This document shows, one piece after another, positions 1 through 8,382 of a stretch of 64,000 nt of DNA. The first letter of the stretch is position 1. Every line of letters begins with the position of its first letter. The stretch covers positions 1-64,000 of the forward strand of contig NZ_FNAV01000011.1 of the NCBI RefSeq assembly GCF_900102075.1, in the 5' to 3' direction. The DNA is from Salipiger thiooxidans (lineage in GTDB: Bacteria; Pseudomonadota; Alphaproteobacteria; Rhodobacterales; Rhodobacteraceae). Made by a program: the position numbers and the translations under genes. The notes below the pieces were generated by a model. It had not been told where the DNA came from and ran no database searches. It saw nothing but the letters and a program-made list of their open reading frames with translations.

Positions 1-1537
1 CGTCCACCCGGCAGCCGTCGCCGGAGAAGTAGTAGCCCTTGTATTGCTGGAAATAGGTCTGCTCGAAGCGCTCGTGATCACCCCAGACCGTGCGCATCTG
101 CCCCGGCCAGCTGTCGGCGATGGCCAGCACGCCCTCGGTCGGGCGATCCTCGACCACCTCGCCGCTGGTGGGTTCCAGCACCACCGGCTTGACCCCGAAG
201 AACGGCTTCATCGCCGAGCCGGGCTTGGCGGCATGGGCGCCGGGCAGCGGTGTCATCAGGTGGCCGCCGGTTTCGGTCTGCCACCAGGTGTCCACGATCG
301 GGCAGCGGCCCTGACCGATCTTGTCGTTGTACCAGTTCCACGCCTCCGGGTTGATGGGTTCGCCCACGGTGCCGAGCAGCTTCAGCGAGGATAGGTCGCA
401 ACCGGTTACGAAATCGTCACCCTGGCCCATCAGCGCCCGCAGCGCCGTCGGGGCGGTGTAGAACTGGTTGACCTTGTGCTTCTCGCAGACCTGCCAGAAG
501 CGGCTGGCGTCGGGCCAGGTCGGCACGCCCTCGAACATCAGCGTGGTGGCGCCGTTGGCGAGGGGTCCGTAGACGATGTAGCTGTGGCCGGTGACCCAGC
601 CCACGTCCGCGGTGCACCAGTAGACGTCGCCCTCGTGGTAGTCGAAGGTGATCTCCTGGGTCATGGCGGCGTAAACCAGATATCCACCACTTGCGTGCAC
701 AACCCCCTTGGGCTTGCCGGTCGAGCCCGAGGTATACAGGATGAACAGCGGGTCCTCGGCATTCATCGGCCGCGGCGGGCAGTCGGGGGCCGCGTGTTCC
801 ATCAGGTAGTTGAGGTCGACGTCCCGGCCCTGGATCCAGGTGGTCTGGTCTCCGGTATGCTTGACCACGAGGCAGCGGACCTTGTCCGAGCAGTGCAGGA
901 GGGCGGCGTCGGTGTTGGACTTGAGCGCGGTGCGGCGGCCGCCGCGGGGCGCGGTGTCGGCGGTGATGACGATCTTGGCGCCGCAGTCGTTGATGCGGTT
1001 GGCAAGCGCGTCGGGCGAGAAGCCGGCGAAGACGATGGAATGGATGGCGCCGATGCGGGCGCAGGCGAGCATGGCGTAGGCCGCCTCGGGGATCATCGGC
1101 AGGTAGATGACGACGCGGTCGCCGCGCATGACGCCCTGGCTGAGCAGGACGTTGGCCATGCGGTTCACCTTGTCGTAGAGCTCGGCATAGGTGATGTGGC
1201 GGGCGGGGTCCTCGGGGTTGTCGGGCTCGAAGATGATCGCGGTCTGGTTGGCGCGGGTCTTCAGGTGGCGGTCGATGCAGTTGTAGGCGACGTTGAGCAC
1301 GCCGTCCTCGTACCACTTGATCGAGACCTTGCCGAAATCGAAGCAGGTGTCCTTGATGCGGGTGGGCCGGGCCATCCAGTCGAGCCGCTGCGCCTGCTCC
1401 GCCCAGAACCCGTCCGGGTCCGAAATCGAGCGCGCATACATCTCCTCGTACCGCTCCGCGTCGACATGCGCGCCGGAGACAAAGTCGGATGACGGCGGGT
1501 AGGTCCCGGCGGCGGTGGTTTGAACGTCGTCTTTCAT
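1..1537 (-). CDS. acsA: Acetyl-CoA synthetase, C-terminus cut off by the window edge
   Basis: Activates acetate with ATP and CoA to acetyl-CoA in the cytoplasm. The reading frame is open for 512 codons from ATG at 1537 to the window edge. The protein begins [15 protein letters not shown] and carries the adenylate-forming P-loop [14 protein letters not shown] at about residue 266, the stretch [10 protein letters not shown] after it, and [11 protein letters not shown] and [10 protein letters not shown] further on. All are typical of AMP-forming Acs. A full-length Acs has about 650 residues, so roughly 140 C-terminal residues, including the acetylated lysine region, lie outside the window. GAGGGAGGATC lies just before the start codon. 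The upstream DNA is markedly AT-rich and probably holds the promoter. Confidence 0.96.
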   Translation of the reverse strand, partial: MKDDVQTTAAGTYPPSSDFVSGAHVDAERYEEMYARSISDPDGFWAEQAQRLDWMARPTRIKDTCFDFGKVSIKWYEDGVLNVAYNCIDRHLKTRANQTAIIFEPDNPEDPARHITYAELYDKVNRMANVLLSQGVMRGDRVVIYLPMIPEAAYAMLACARIGAIHSIVFAGFSPDALANRINDCGAKIVITADTAPRGGRRTALKSNTDAALLHCSDKVRCLVVKHTGDQTTWIQGRDVDLNYLMEHAAPDCPPRPMNAEDPLFILYTSGSTGKPKGVVHASGGYLVYAAMTQEITFDYHEGDVYWCTADVGWVTGHSYIVYGPLANGATTLMFEGVPTWPDASRFWQVCEKHKVNQFYTAPTALRALMGQGDDFVTGCDLSSLKLLGTVGEPINPEAWNWYNDKIGQGRCPIVDTWWQTETGGHLMTPLPGAHAAKPGSAMKPFFGVKPVVLEPTSGEVVEDRPTEGVLAIADSWPGQMRTVWGDHERFEQTYFQQYKGYYFSGDGCRVD

Positions 1538-2250
1538 GCGATCCTCCCTCAGATCTCAATTCCTCGAGTGCCGCGATGCAGCATTTCCTGTCCCTGCGAG
1601 AATAATACCTGCGTTCGAAAAGAATGAAATAAGTATCTGTAAAGCCACGTTTTTTGTGTAAAGTATTTTCGTTAGCGTGTGAATTTATGTAAATTTCTTC
1701 AACTTCAGGGCGAAATTTTCCATGTATTCAAGCGGCTCGCTTTAACCGCCTGTAAAGGGGTTCCCGCCCCGCGCGTCCGTACCGCCCACCTGCGCGGGTG
1801 CGACAAAACGATGCGGTATGCCGATGTATGCCGTGGGGCGTGACCTCACGTCACCGTGAGTCGGCGGCAATGCGGCGTGATGAGAAAGTTCTCCTGACGC
1901 TTCTCCTCTGGGTGGAGCGGGCCCATGGCGCGTCGCAGCGAACGTGCTCTCGGGGCAGGGGCTGCGAAGACCCCCCTTGCGGATCCGCGTCCACCGGTTT
2001 GATGGTGTACAAACGAGGCAGCCCGATCTGGCCGTACGGTCTGCGTTCTCGGGAAGAGGCGCCCTGGGGGGGGCTGGCCGGTGCCGTCCATCCTTGAGGT
2101 CTGATCAGAACGGATGAACGCGCACAGTCGCGCACCGAGGCATCCGGCGAAGCTCCATCGCTGGCGATGCTCAACCTTAACAGCCTCAACCCGTCACCGG
2201 GCTGAACGGCCTTCAGGGACCAGTCCGCAAATACGAACGCCATCCGGAAA
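1538..2250. other. Gene-poor gap upstream of acsA
   Basis: About 700 bases with no convincing gene. The first 200 bases are AT-rich compared with the surroundings and contain the string GTAAA four times (near 1639, 1658, 1689 and 1752), which looks like an acsA promoter and regulator region read on the minus strand. From about 1760 to 2250 the DNA is GC-rich. It contains short open frames on both strands, but none has a ribosome site or recognisable protein motifs. Confidence 0.6.
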
Positions 2251-2285
2251 CAAAAAGGGCGCCGCCCGGGAGATTGGGCGGCGCC
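2251..2285 (-). terminator. Rho-independent terminator
   Basis: GGCGCCGCCC (2258-2267) and GGGCGGCGCC (2276-2285) form a perfect 10-bp stem with an 8-nt loop. On the minus strand it is followed by CTTTTTG. There is no T-run on the plus side, so the direction is minus. No protein gene upstream on that strand explains it. Confidence 0.85.
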
Positions 2286-2365
2286 TGACCTTCGGCCGGA
2301 GGGTTGAGGTGGCCGTGGGTGCTGATGCAGCGTTGTCCCAACCCTCGTCGAGCGGGCGGAAAATG
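2251..2365 (-). ncRNA. Candidate small RNA ending in an intrinsic terminator
   Basis: Read on the minus strand, this stretch folds well. AGGGTTG (2345-2339) pairs with CAACCCT (2306-2300), enclosing a GCTG-CAT-CAGC hairpin, and a 10-bp GC stem with a run of five U follows. A TATAAG element (2377-2372) could serve as the -10 box, but no good -35 box is visible, so the 5' end is uncertain. No ORF with a ribosome site fits the RNA. It is divergent from the stress-controlled membrane gene at 2619. I cannot name the family from the sequence alone. Confidence 0.55.
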
Positions 2366-2440
2366 GGAACTCTTATATTCTAAGAGCTTGCGGGCGGCGC
2401 GGCGGCCGGGGGCCGGTGAAATCGTGATTTCAACCCCTTT

Positions 2441-2466
2441 GGAACCTTTTTCCGAGACCCGGCGTT
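2441..2466 (+). promoter_or_regulatory. EcfG-type general stress promoter
   Basis: GGAAC at 2441-2445, a 17-nt spacer and CGTT at 2463-2466 match the alphaproteobacterial EcfG consensus exactly. It points at the small membrane gene at 2619. Transcription would begin near 2473 and leave a leader of about 145 nt. The leader contains GC-rich inverted repeats, for example GGGCA...TGCCC near 2490. Confidence 0.8.
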
Positions 2467-2618
2467 GAATGGGCAGAACGAACGGGGGCAGGCGATGCCC
2501 GCAGACGTCAAAATCAGGACATATCGGCCCCGGGGCAGCGACCCCCGGCGGAGGCTTCTCGCCGCCGCACGACCGGGTTGTGCCGTCCGCAACGGAAAAA
2601 CGCAAAGGAGTCTTTGTC

Positions 2619-2807
2619 ATGGAATTCGCCGGTATCGGGGGCTTTATCGTCCTCATTCTCGACATCTGGGCCATCGTCTCGATCCTGAGCTCGGGCGCCA
2701 GCACCGGATCCAAGGTGCTCTGGACCCTTCTCGTGCTCATCCTGCCGGTTCTCGGCTTCATCATCTGGCTCATCGCCGGTCCGCGCTCGTCGCGCGCCAC
2801 GGTCTGA
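2619..2807 (+). CDS. Small membrane protein with PLDc_N-type hydrophobic hairpin
   Basis: A 62-residue protein that is almost entirely hydrophobic, with two predicted membrane helices (about residues 5-24 and 33-54) and a short basic tail ending PRSSRATV. Spacing and sequence resemble the phospholipase D nuclease N-terminal (PLDc_N) family, which occurs as stand-alone small inner-membrane proteins of unknown biochemical role. The start is fixed by AAAGGAG eight bases before ATG. The perfect EcfG promoter upstream and the neighbouring phyR locus suggest a general-stress membrane protein. The N-terminal extension possible in the same frame (from 2469) lacks a ribosome site and is not used. Confidence 0.88.
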   Translation: MEFAGIGGFIVLILDIWAIVSILSSGASTGSKVLWTLLVLILPVLGFIIWLIAGPRSSRATV

Positions 2808-2904
2808 CGCCCCCTCTCTACCTAACTCGGGCGTTTCGTGCTAAAGTTGAGTGCGAGCCGCTCCATATCTACTGAAACACAGCTTGATCAAGGAGGAAAT
2901 CGTC

Positions 2905-3069
2905 ATGCTGTACTGGGCTCTTCTGTTCTTCGTCGTCGCCGTTGTGGCCGCCGTCTTCGGCTTCGGGGGCATTGCCTCGGCATCCGCAGGCATCGCGCAG
3001 GTGCTGTTCTTCATCTTCCTGGTGCTCTTCGTGGTCACCCTGATCATGCGTCTCGTACGCAAGGCCTGA
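2905..3069 (+). CDS. DUF1328 small membrane protein
   Basis: A 54-residue protein with two membrane helices ([20 protein letters not shown] and a second from about residue 28), and [15 protein letters not shown] between them. This is the pattern of DUF1328 (YtjA-like) proteins. AAGGAGGAAATCGTC precedes ATG at an ideal distance. Its function is unknown; family members are often stress-induced. It lies 97 bases after the previous membrane gene and may share its stress promoter by read-through. A bidirectional terminator follows. Confidence 0.92.
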   Translation: MLYWALLFFVVAVVAAVFGFGGIASASAGIAQVLFFIFLVLFVVTLIMRLVRKA

Positions 3070-3141
3070 CCCGACGGTTCTCCGCCGCGGTGCCACGACA
3101 TCGGCACCGCGGCACCGCAGAGAACGGCACGACAGACATGA

Positions 3142-3173
3142 AAAAGCCGCGGTCCTTGCGGGCCGCGGCTTTT
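3142..3173. terminator. Bidirectional terminator between DUF1328 gene and phyR
   Basis: AAAAGCCGCGG (3142-3152) and CCGCGGCTTTT (3163-3173) form a stem flanked by A-run and T-run, so it can stop transcription arriving from both converging genes. Confidence 0.88.
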
Positions 3174-3209
3174 CCTTTGGCAGAGACGATCTGGATGAAA
3201 ACGGGTAGA

Positions 3210-4010
3210 TCAGGCCTTCAGTGTCTCGGTGGACGAGAAGAACATCGCCTGGCTGACCGCCGAGCGGACCTGATCCTCGGAGTAGGGCTTGGAGATCAGG
3301 AAGGCCGGTTCCGGACGCTCGCCGGTGAGCAGGCGCTCGGGGAAGGCGGTGATGAAGATGACCGGGCGGTTGCCCAGCGACTTCAGGATATCGTTCACCG
3401 CGTCGATGCCCGACGAGTTGTCGGCGAGCTGGATGTCCGCGAGCACGAGATCGGGGGTTTCCTTGCCGGCGAGGTCGACCGCGGCGCTGCGGGTACGGGC
3501 AACGCCGGTGACCCGGTGCCCGAGATCGGCGACGATGCTCTCGAGGTCCATGGCGATGATCGCCTCGTCCTCGATGATGAGCACGCGACCGGACACCGCA
3601 TCCGCCATTTCCTGACGGGCGAGGGTCACCAGTTGCTGTGCCTCGGAGCGGTCGATCTGCATGATCTCGGCGACCTCGTCGAGCGAGAACTCCTCGATGG
3701 TGTGCAGCAGCAGGGCCTCGCGGCTGTTGGCGGTCAGCTTGGCCAGTCGGTCCTGCGCCTTGGCAAGTGCACCGCTGGTCTCGTCGGCCATGGGGGCGCC
3801 GGTGGTGGCCCAGATGCCGTGGAAGACCCGGAACATTCCGACCTTCGGCGAGCTGGCCATTTCGGCGCTGCTGCGGTCGGCAAGGATCGCTTCGAGTGTG
3901 GCGGCGGCGTAGTTGTCGCCTGTCGTCTGACTTCCGGTCAGCGCACGCGCGTAACGGCGCAGGTAGGGAAGCGCTGCTCCGATGGCCTGACTCAGGTCAC
4001 CCTTTGTCAT
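3210..4010 (-). CDS. phyR: General stress response anti-anti-sigma regulator PhyR
   Basis: Response regulator of 266 residues. The N-terminal half resembles an ECF sigma factor (sigma2-like, then sigma4-like with SREALLLHTIEEFSLDEVAEIM) and the C-terminal half is a receiver domain. The receiver shows IEDEAIIAMDLE, the phosphoacceptor stretch DLVLADIQLAD near residue 191, and the conserved lysine in LISKPY. In the known pathway, phosphorylated PhyR binds NepR and frees EcfG. The start is ATG at 4010 after GGACGATC; the longer open frame upstream has no ribosome site. An EcfG-type promoter reading into it lies at 4071-4047, consistent with autoregulation. It is divergent from nepR-ecfG. Confidence 0.96.
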   Translation of the reverse strand: MTKGDLSQAIGAALPYLRRYARALTGSQTTGDNYAAATLEAILADRSSAEMASSPKVGMFRVFHGIWATTGAPMADETSGALAKAQDRLAKLTANSREALLLHTIEEFSLDEVAEIMQIDRSEAQQLVTLARQEMADAVSGRVLIIEDEAIIAMDLESIVADLGHRVTGVARTRSAAVDLAGKETPDLVLADIQLADNSSGIDAVNDILKSLGNRPVIFITAFPERLLTGERPEPAFLISKPYSEDQVRSAVSQAMFFSSTETLKA

Positions 4011-4039
4011 ATCGATCGTCCTTTTTTCGATTTTTTTCG

Positions 4040-4071
4040 GGAACCAAACGCTGCATCGCTGCATTGGTTCC
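4040..4071. promoter_or_regulatory. Divergent, nearly symmetrical EcfG promoter pair
   Basis: On the minus strand GGAAC (4071-4067), a 16-nt spacer and CGTT (4050-4047) match the EcfG consensus and read into phyR. On the plus strand GGAAC (4040-4044), a 17-nt spacer and CATT (4062-4065), one base off consensus, read toward nepR. The two overlap almost completely as an imperfect palindrome. Confidence 0.8.
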
Positions 4072-4124
4072 GGCATGAGTGGAAAATAATGCACGGGCGC
4101 GGCAGTTAAAAGAGCAAGGACAAC

Positions 4125-4289
4125 ATGGGTCATACGCGGAGAAAAGACAAAGAGACCGAGGTCATCGACGAGAACCTGCGGCGGGTGTATCAGGACATGC
4201 TGGACGAAAAAGTGCCGGACCGTTTCCTTGATCTCATCGCGCAGTTGCGCTCTCAGGAAGAACCGTCTTCCGGCGGGGAGGCCCAATGA
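4125..4289 (+). CDS. nepR: Anti-sigma factor NepR
   Basis: A 54-residue protein with the NepR core: IDENLRRVYQDMLDEKVPDRFLDLIAQL matches the two-helix sigma-binding segment (quoted in pieces: IDENLRRVYQDML, then VPDRFLDLI). NepR sequesters EcfG until PhyR-P competes for it. Its stop codon overlaps the ecfG start (ATGA), which is the usual coupling of this pair. It is preceded by AGCAAGGACAAC. Confidence 0.95.
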   Translation: MGHTRRKDKETEVIDENLRRVYQDMLDEKVPDRFLDLIAQLRSQEEPSSGGEAQ

Positions 4290-4840
4290 GCGGCGATCCA
4301 CGCGACGAACTCGTCGATCACCTCCCGGCGCTGCGCGCCTTTGCGTTGTCGTTGACGCGCAACGGCGCGGTCGCCGATGACATGGTTCAGGACACGCTGG
4401 TCAAGGCGTGGTCAAAGATCTCGACCTTCGAGGCCGGGACCAACATGCGGGCATGGCTCTTCACCATACTGCGCAACACCTATTATTCGAACCGCAGGAA
4501 GGCGGGGCGCGAGGTGTCCGATTCCGAGGGCATCTTCACCGAAAGCCTCTCCGAGAAGCCGGCCCACGACGGTCGGCTTCAGCTCGCGGATTTCCGGCGT
4601 GCCTTCGTCAAGCTCACCGACGAACAGCGCGAGGCGCTGATCCTTGTCGGCGCGCAGGGCTTCTCCTATGAAGATGCCGCAGAGACATGCGGTGTGGCCG
4701 TGGGCACGATCAAAAGCCGGGTCAACCGGGCGCGTGCAAGGCTGACCGAGCTCCTGAACCTCGATGAACACGAGGGTCTGGAGATGACGGACCAGGCCAC
4801 GATGGCGGTGGTGACCGGAGCACGTCCGGCGGCGCGCTGA
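4286..4840 (+). CDS. ecfG: General stress sigma factor EcfG
   Basis: ECF (ECF15-type) sigma factor of 184 residues. The sigma2 region (about residues 10-80) contains DMVQDTLVKAWSKISTFEAG followed by MRAWLFTILRNTYY. The sigma4 region (about 110-160) contains LTDEQREALILVGAQGFSYE and GVAVGTIKSRVNRAR. It directs RNA polymerase to GGAAC-N16/17-CGTT promoters, three of which I see in the first 10 kb here. It is translationally coupled to nepR and 52 bases upstream of the sensor kinase. The tail after residue 160 is long and not conserved. Confidence 0.96.
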   Translation: MSGDPRDELVDHLPALRAFALSLTRNGAVADDMVQDTLVKAWSKISTFEAGTNMRAWLFTILRNTYYSNRRKAGREVSDSEGIFTESLSEKPAHDGRLQLADFRRAFVKLTDEQREALILVGAQGFSYEDAAETCGVAVGTIKSRVNRARARLTELLNLDEHEGLEMTDQATMAVVTGARPAAR

Positions 4841-4892
4841 TTGCGCGACGCCGGGAGCGGCCGGGAAACAGGACGGAAGCGAGCGGGGAATA

Positions 4893-6680
4893 ATGAACGA
4901 CAAGGCCGGCCTGCGACTGCGGCCCATGGGGCTTGCGGCGCGAATGATCCTGTTCCTGACGCTGGCGCTCGTTCCGATCGGCGTGGTGGCCTACTTCCAG
5001 ACCGCCAAACTGCAGCAGGAGACCCGGCTGCGCTCGCAGCTGTCTCTCGTGGCCCTCACCGAGGCCGCGGCACTCGGAGAACGTGAAACCATTCTGCGCG
5101 CCCAGGGTGGCGCGCAGGCCCTCGGCGCGACCGTCGGTCAGGAGCTCGTCGTGCGCGCGGACCCGGAGATCTGCTCGGCGCGGCTCGCCTCCTATCTCGC
5201 GGCCTCGCCTGGCTATTCCTTTGCGACCTTCGTGACGGCCGATGGCCGGATGCCCTGTTCCTCGGCGGGGAGCGAGCTCGACATCGCGAATTTCCCGCGC
5301 GTCCAATCGCTGGTCGAACACCCGGGCGCCGCCGCGTGGCTGAACCCCAACGGGCCGCTGAGCCACCGCTCGGTGATCGTGGTGGCCGAGCCCTTCTTCC
5401 TTGGCGGCGAACTTGCCGGCCACGTGCTGCTTTCGGTGCCTTCGGCACTTCTGCCACGCACCCAGGGACCGGGCGACGGCCAGAAGGCGGCACCCTTCCA
5501 GGACATCGTGACGATCAACGAGCATGGCGAGATCCTGTCCTCGCGCGGGGGGCTCGACTCGGTCGACGGCATGCTGCCGGCGGACCTCGATCTCGCAAGC
5601 CTCGTGGGCGCGCGCTCGCAGAGCTTTGCCGCGCGCAGCAAGGACGGGGAAACCCGTGTCTACGCCGCGGCCCCGCTGGTGCCGGGCATGGTGCATGCGC
5701 TCGGGATCTGGAGCCACGACAACGTCGAGGCGCAGGGTCTGACGGTGAGCGGCGTCGCAAAGGCGCTGCCGCTCCTGATGTGGGCCGCGTCGGTGATCGT
5801 GGCCTTCCTCGCGGTGAACCGTCTGGTGATCCGCCACATCAAGCGCCTGTCCCGCCGGATGCGCAGCTTTGCCCGCACCCGCCGCATTCCCGACCACCAC
5901 ACCGACCTTGCGGTCCCGGCCGAGGTGGCGGAGATGGAGAATGACTTCCTCGACATGGCCGACGCCATCCTGCGCGATGAGGCGCAGCAGGAGAACGCGC
6001 TGCGCGAGAAGACCATCCTGCTGAAAGAAGTCCACCACCGGGTTAAGAACAACCTCCAGCTCATCTCCTCGATCATGAACATGCAGATCCGGCAGGCCAG
6101 CGAGGCCGAGACCCGGCTGGTGCTGCACCGTCTGCAGGACCGGATCCGCAGCCTCGCCACTATCCATCGCAACCTCTACCAGACCGAGGATCTCGGCCAC
6201 GTCAATTCCGGCGTCCTGCTCGAGGAGCTGGTGGCGCAGATGACCCAGATGACCGAGGTCAACGACCGTCCCGTCCGGGTGCGGACCGAGCTTGCCCATG
6301 TCGAGGCGGTGCCCGACCAGGCGGTGCCGCTGTCGTTGCTGACCGCCGAGGCGCTGACCAACGCGATGAAATACGCCTCGCCTGCCGCAGGCCAGAACCA
6401 GGCGGATGTCTCGGTGCGCTTCGAGCACGAGGGCGACGGGCGCGCCGTGCTCGAAATCAGCAACAGCGACGCCACGCCCGAGACCGTCGATCCGGCGATC
6501 CGGATCGAGCCCAAGGGCCTCGGTTCGCGCTTGATCCAGGCCTTCGCGACCCAGCTCGGCGGCGACCTGATCCAGGGCCGCGAGGGCGATCGCTACCGCG
6601 TCCAGGTGGCGTTCTCGCTCAAGGATTTCGAGCCGGACGAAACCCTGCCAACCAAGGTGCCGGATGTCCCAGACTTCTGA
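4893..6680 (+). CDS. Membrane HisKA_2-type sensor histidine kinase of the stress locus
   Basis: A 595-residue kinase. Membrane helices lie at about residues 17-37 and 287-310 and bracket a periplasmic sensor domain of about 250 residues. This is followed by a HAMP-like linker (RHIKRLSRRMRSFARTRRIP). The phosphoacceptor motif LKEVHHRVKNNLQLISS sits near residue 379, typical of HisKA_2/HWE kinases. The ATPase domain shows SLLTAEALTNAMKYA and KGLGSRLIQAFA. Its position directly after nepR-ecfG suggests it phosphorylates PhyR. The final 17 bases overlap the amidoligase gene, which implies co-translation. The signal is unknown. Confidence 0.93.
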   Translation: MNDKAGLRLRPMGLAARMILFLTLALVPIGVVAYFQTAKLQQETRLRSQLSLVALTEAAALGERETILRAQGGAQALGATVGQELVVRADPEICSARLASYLAASPGYSFATFVTADGRMPCSSAGSELDIANFPRVQSLVEHPGAAAWLNPNGPLSHRSVIVVAEPFFLGGELAGHVLLSVPSALLPRTQGPGDGQKAAPFQDIVTINEHGEILSSRGGLDSVDGMLPADLDLASLVGARSQSFAARSKDGETRVYAAAPLVPGMVHALGIWSHDNVEAQGLTVSGVAKALPLLMWAASVIVAFLAVNRLVIRHIKRLSRRMRSFARTRRIPDHHTDLAVPAEVAEMENDFLDMADAILRDEAQQENALREKTILLKEVHHRVKNNLQLISSIMNMQIRQASEAETRLVLHRLQDRIRSLATIHRNLYQTEDLGHVNSGVLLEELVAQMTQMTEVNDRPVRVRTELAHVEAVPDQAVPLSLLTAEALTNAMKYASPAAGQNQADVSVRFEHEGDGRAVLEISNSDATPETVDPAIRIEPKGLGSRLIQAFATQLGGDLIQGREGDRYRVQVAFSLKDFEPDETLPTKVPDVPDF

Positions 6681-7632
6681 TCTCCCCGATGCGGCCCCGC
6701 TGCCGCGTCCGCTGACCTCCCGCGGCACGCCGCGTCACGTAGGTGTGGAGATCGAATTCTCGGGGATCACCGAGGAACGGGCGGCGCGGCTGCTGGCGCG
6801 CGACCTGAACGGCGCGGCGAGCGAGGACGAGCCCGGCCACTGGGTGGTGAGCGGCAGCGATCTCGGCGATTTCGAGTGCTACCTCGACAGCCGCCCCTTG
6901 CAGAAGCTCGACCGCGACGGCTTTGGCGCGCAGCTCCGTGAGCTGGCGCGCAGCGTCGTCCCCGTGGAGGTGGTGAGCGACCCCATCGAGGTCGGCCAGA
7001 TCGAGGCGCTCGACAAGGCGCTGGTGTCGCTGGGGAACGCGGGTGCCACCGGCACCTCGAGCGGGGTGCTGCTGGGCTTCGGCACGCATTTCAATCCCGA
7101 GGCGGTGTCGCTCGACTTTGCCGACGTCGCGCCGGTACTGACCGCCTACGCGCTGATCGAGGATCACCTGCGCCGCATCGCGGGCATCGACCTGGCGCGG
7201 CGGCTGCTGCCCTGGGTCGATCCCTATCCGCGCGCGCTGGTCGACCGGCTGGCAGCGCCGGACGCGCCCGCCGACATGCGCAACCTCATCAACACCTATC
7301 TCGAGCACGCGCCCTCGCGGAACCACGGGCTCGACATGCTCTGCATCTTCGCCGAAATCGACCATTCCCGCGTCGCGCGGGTGATGGACATGGAACAGAT
7401 CTCGGCCCGGCCGACCTATCACCTGCGGCTGCCCGACTGCCGCATCGACGAGCCCGGCTGGTCGCTCGCGAAGGAATGGAACCGCTGGGTGCTGGTCGAG
7501 CGGGTCTCGGAGAACCCGGCGCTGATGGCGCGGCTGAAGGCGGCGTGGCGGGACCATCGCGCCTCGCTCACCACGTTGCGGTCCGACTGGGCGGGGCGGG
7601 TGAAGCACATCCTGCAGGAGGCGGGGCTTTGA
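6664..7632 (+). CDS. Putative amidoligase (Amidoligase_2 family)
   Basis: A 322-residue protein. The N-terminal motif HVGVEIEFSGI matches the G-V-E-x-E-F signature of the Amidoligase_2 family, distant relatives of glutamine synthetase and glutamate-cysteine ligase. Such enzymes are predicted to form amide or peptide bonds using ATP. Further family-like features are VLLGFGTHFNPEA and RNHGLDMLCIFAEID. The gene starts inside the kinase gene and its stop overlaps the TTG start of a glutamine amidotransferase, so the two enzymes are made together. Family knowledge predicts a cooperating ligase and hydrolase/amidotransferase pair; the substrate is unknown. The link to the stress response is inferred from the operon. 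Confidence 0.82.
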   Translation: MSQTSDLPDAAPLPRPLTSRGTPRHVGVEIEFSGITEERAARLLARDLNGAASEDEPGHWVVSGSDLGDFECYLDSRPLQKLDRDGFGAQLRELARSVVPVEVVSDPIEVGQIEALDKALVSLGNAGATGTSSGVLLGFGTHFNPEAVSLDFADVAPVLTAYALIEDHLRRIAGIDLARRLLPWVDPYPRALVDRLAAPDAPADMRNLINTYLEHAPSRNHGLDMLCIFAEIDHSRVARVMDMEQISARPTYHLRLPDCRIDEPGWSLAKEWNRWVLVERVSENPALMARLKAAWRDHRASLTTLRSDWAGRVKHILQEAGL

Positions 7633-8363
7633 GGCCGGTCATTGGCGTCACCGTCTCGCGCCGCTCGGGCTGGCGGGTGTTTCCGCTGATGGCGCTGGCG
7701 GTCTGGCTCGCCGGTGGGCGGGCTTTGCGCTGGCAGACCGGATACCGGAGGGTCGATCTCGACAAGGTGGACGGCGTGGTGATCGGTGGCGGCGACGACA
7801 TCGCGCCCACGCTCTACGGCGGCGAGCTGCGGCTTGGGGTGCGGCTCGACCCGGCACGGGACACGATGGAATCGGACGTGCTGCGCGGCGCCTTCGAGCG
7901 GCGGCTGCCGATCCTCGGGATCTGCCGGGGCTCGCAGATGCTGAACGTGGTCCTGGGTGGCACGCTGCACCAGGACGCCTACGAGGTCTACGACTCGCGC
8001 CATATCCGCACCATCCTGCCGCGCAAGCGGGTCGAGATCGGCGAGGACACGCTGCTGTCGCGTTCGGCGCGGGCAAACTGTCTCTATGTGAATGCGCTGC
8101 ACAGCCAGTCGGTAAATGTGCTGGGAGAGGGGCTCCGGGTGGCTGCGCGCGACGACGGCGGCATGGTGCAGGCCATCGAGCGTGTCACCGATCCCTTCGC
8201 GCTGGGGGTGCAGTGGCATCCAGAGCATCTGATCTACCGGCGTGCCCATCGCCGGCTGTTCCGCTCGCTGGTCGCCGCGGCCAAGGCGGGCAGGGTCAGC
8301 ACGCCGCAGCTGGTTGCGGCCGAAGCCGAGGCGGAGGCGCAGCAGGAACCGCTCTGGAGCTGA
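7629..8363 (+). CDS. Class-I glutamine amidotransferase-like hydrolase (peptidase C26)
   Basis: A 244-residue protein starting at TTG 7629, which overlaps the amidoligase stop as TTGA. It shows GVVIGGGDDIAPTLYGG, the nucleophile elbow GICRGSQMLN, and the catalytic His-Glu in GVQWHPEHLIY, as in PuuD-like gamma-glutamyl hydrolases of the C26 family. Either it releases ammonia from glutamine for the preceding amidoligase or it hydrolyses a gamma-glutamyl product. Tight coupling favours joint action. The last 25 residues are Ala/Glu-rich and look like a non-conserved tail. Alternative upstream starts would lie deep in the amidoligase gene and lack a ribosome site. Confidence 0.88.
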   Translation: MRPVIGVTVSRRSGWRVFPLMALAVWLAGGRALRWQTGYRRVDLDKVDGVVIGGGDDIAPTLYGGELRLGVRLDPARDTMESDVLRGAFERRLPILGICRGSQMLNVVLGGTLHQDAYEVYDSRHIRTILPRKRVEIGEDTLLSRSARANCLYVNALHSQSVNVLGEGLRVAARDDGGMVQAIERVTDPFALGVQWHPEHLIYRRAHRRLFRSLVAAAKAGRVSTPQLVAAEAEAEAQQEPLWS

Positions 8364-8382
8364 CGCCCCCGCCGGGTCTTCC

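Noticed and set aside
1798-2243. Open frames of 99 and 130 codons on both strands in the acsA upstream gap
   Set aside because: No ribosome sites, no motifs, and the translations look random.
2441-2618. Riboswitch in the leader of the membrane gene at 2619
   Set aside because: Hairpins exist but no known aptamer consensus was recognised, so only a structured leader was noted.
4722-6728. 668-codon open frame on the minus strand
   Set aside because: It lies opposite the sensor kinase, has no ribosome site and reads as an Arg/His-rich product. It is a shadow of the GC-rich plus-strand gene.
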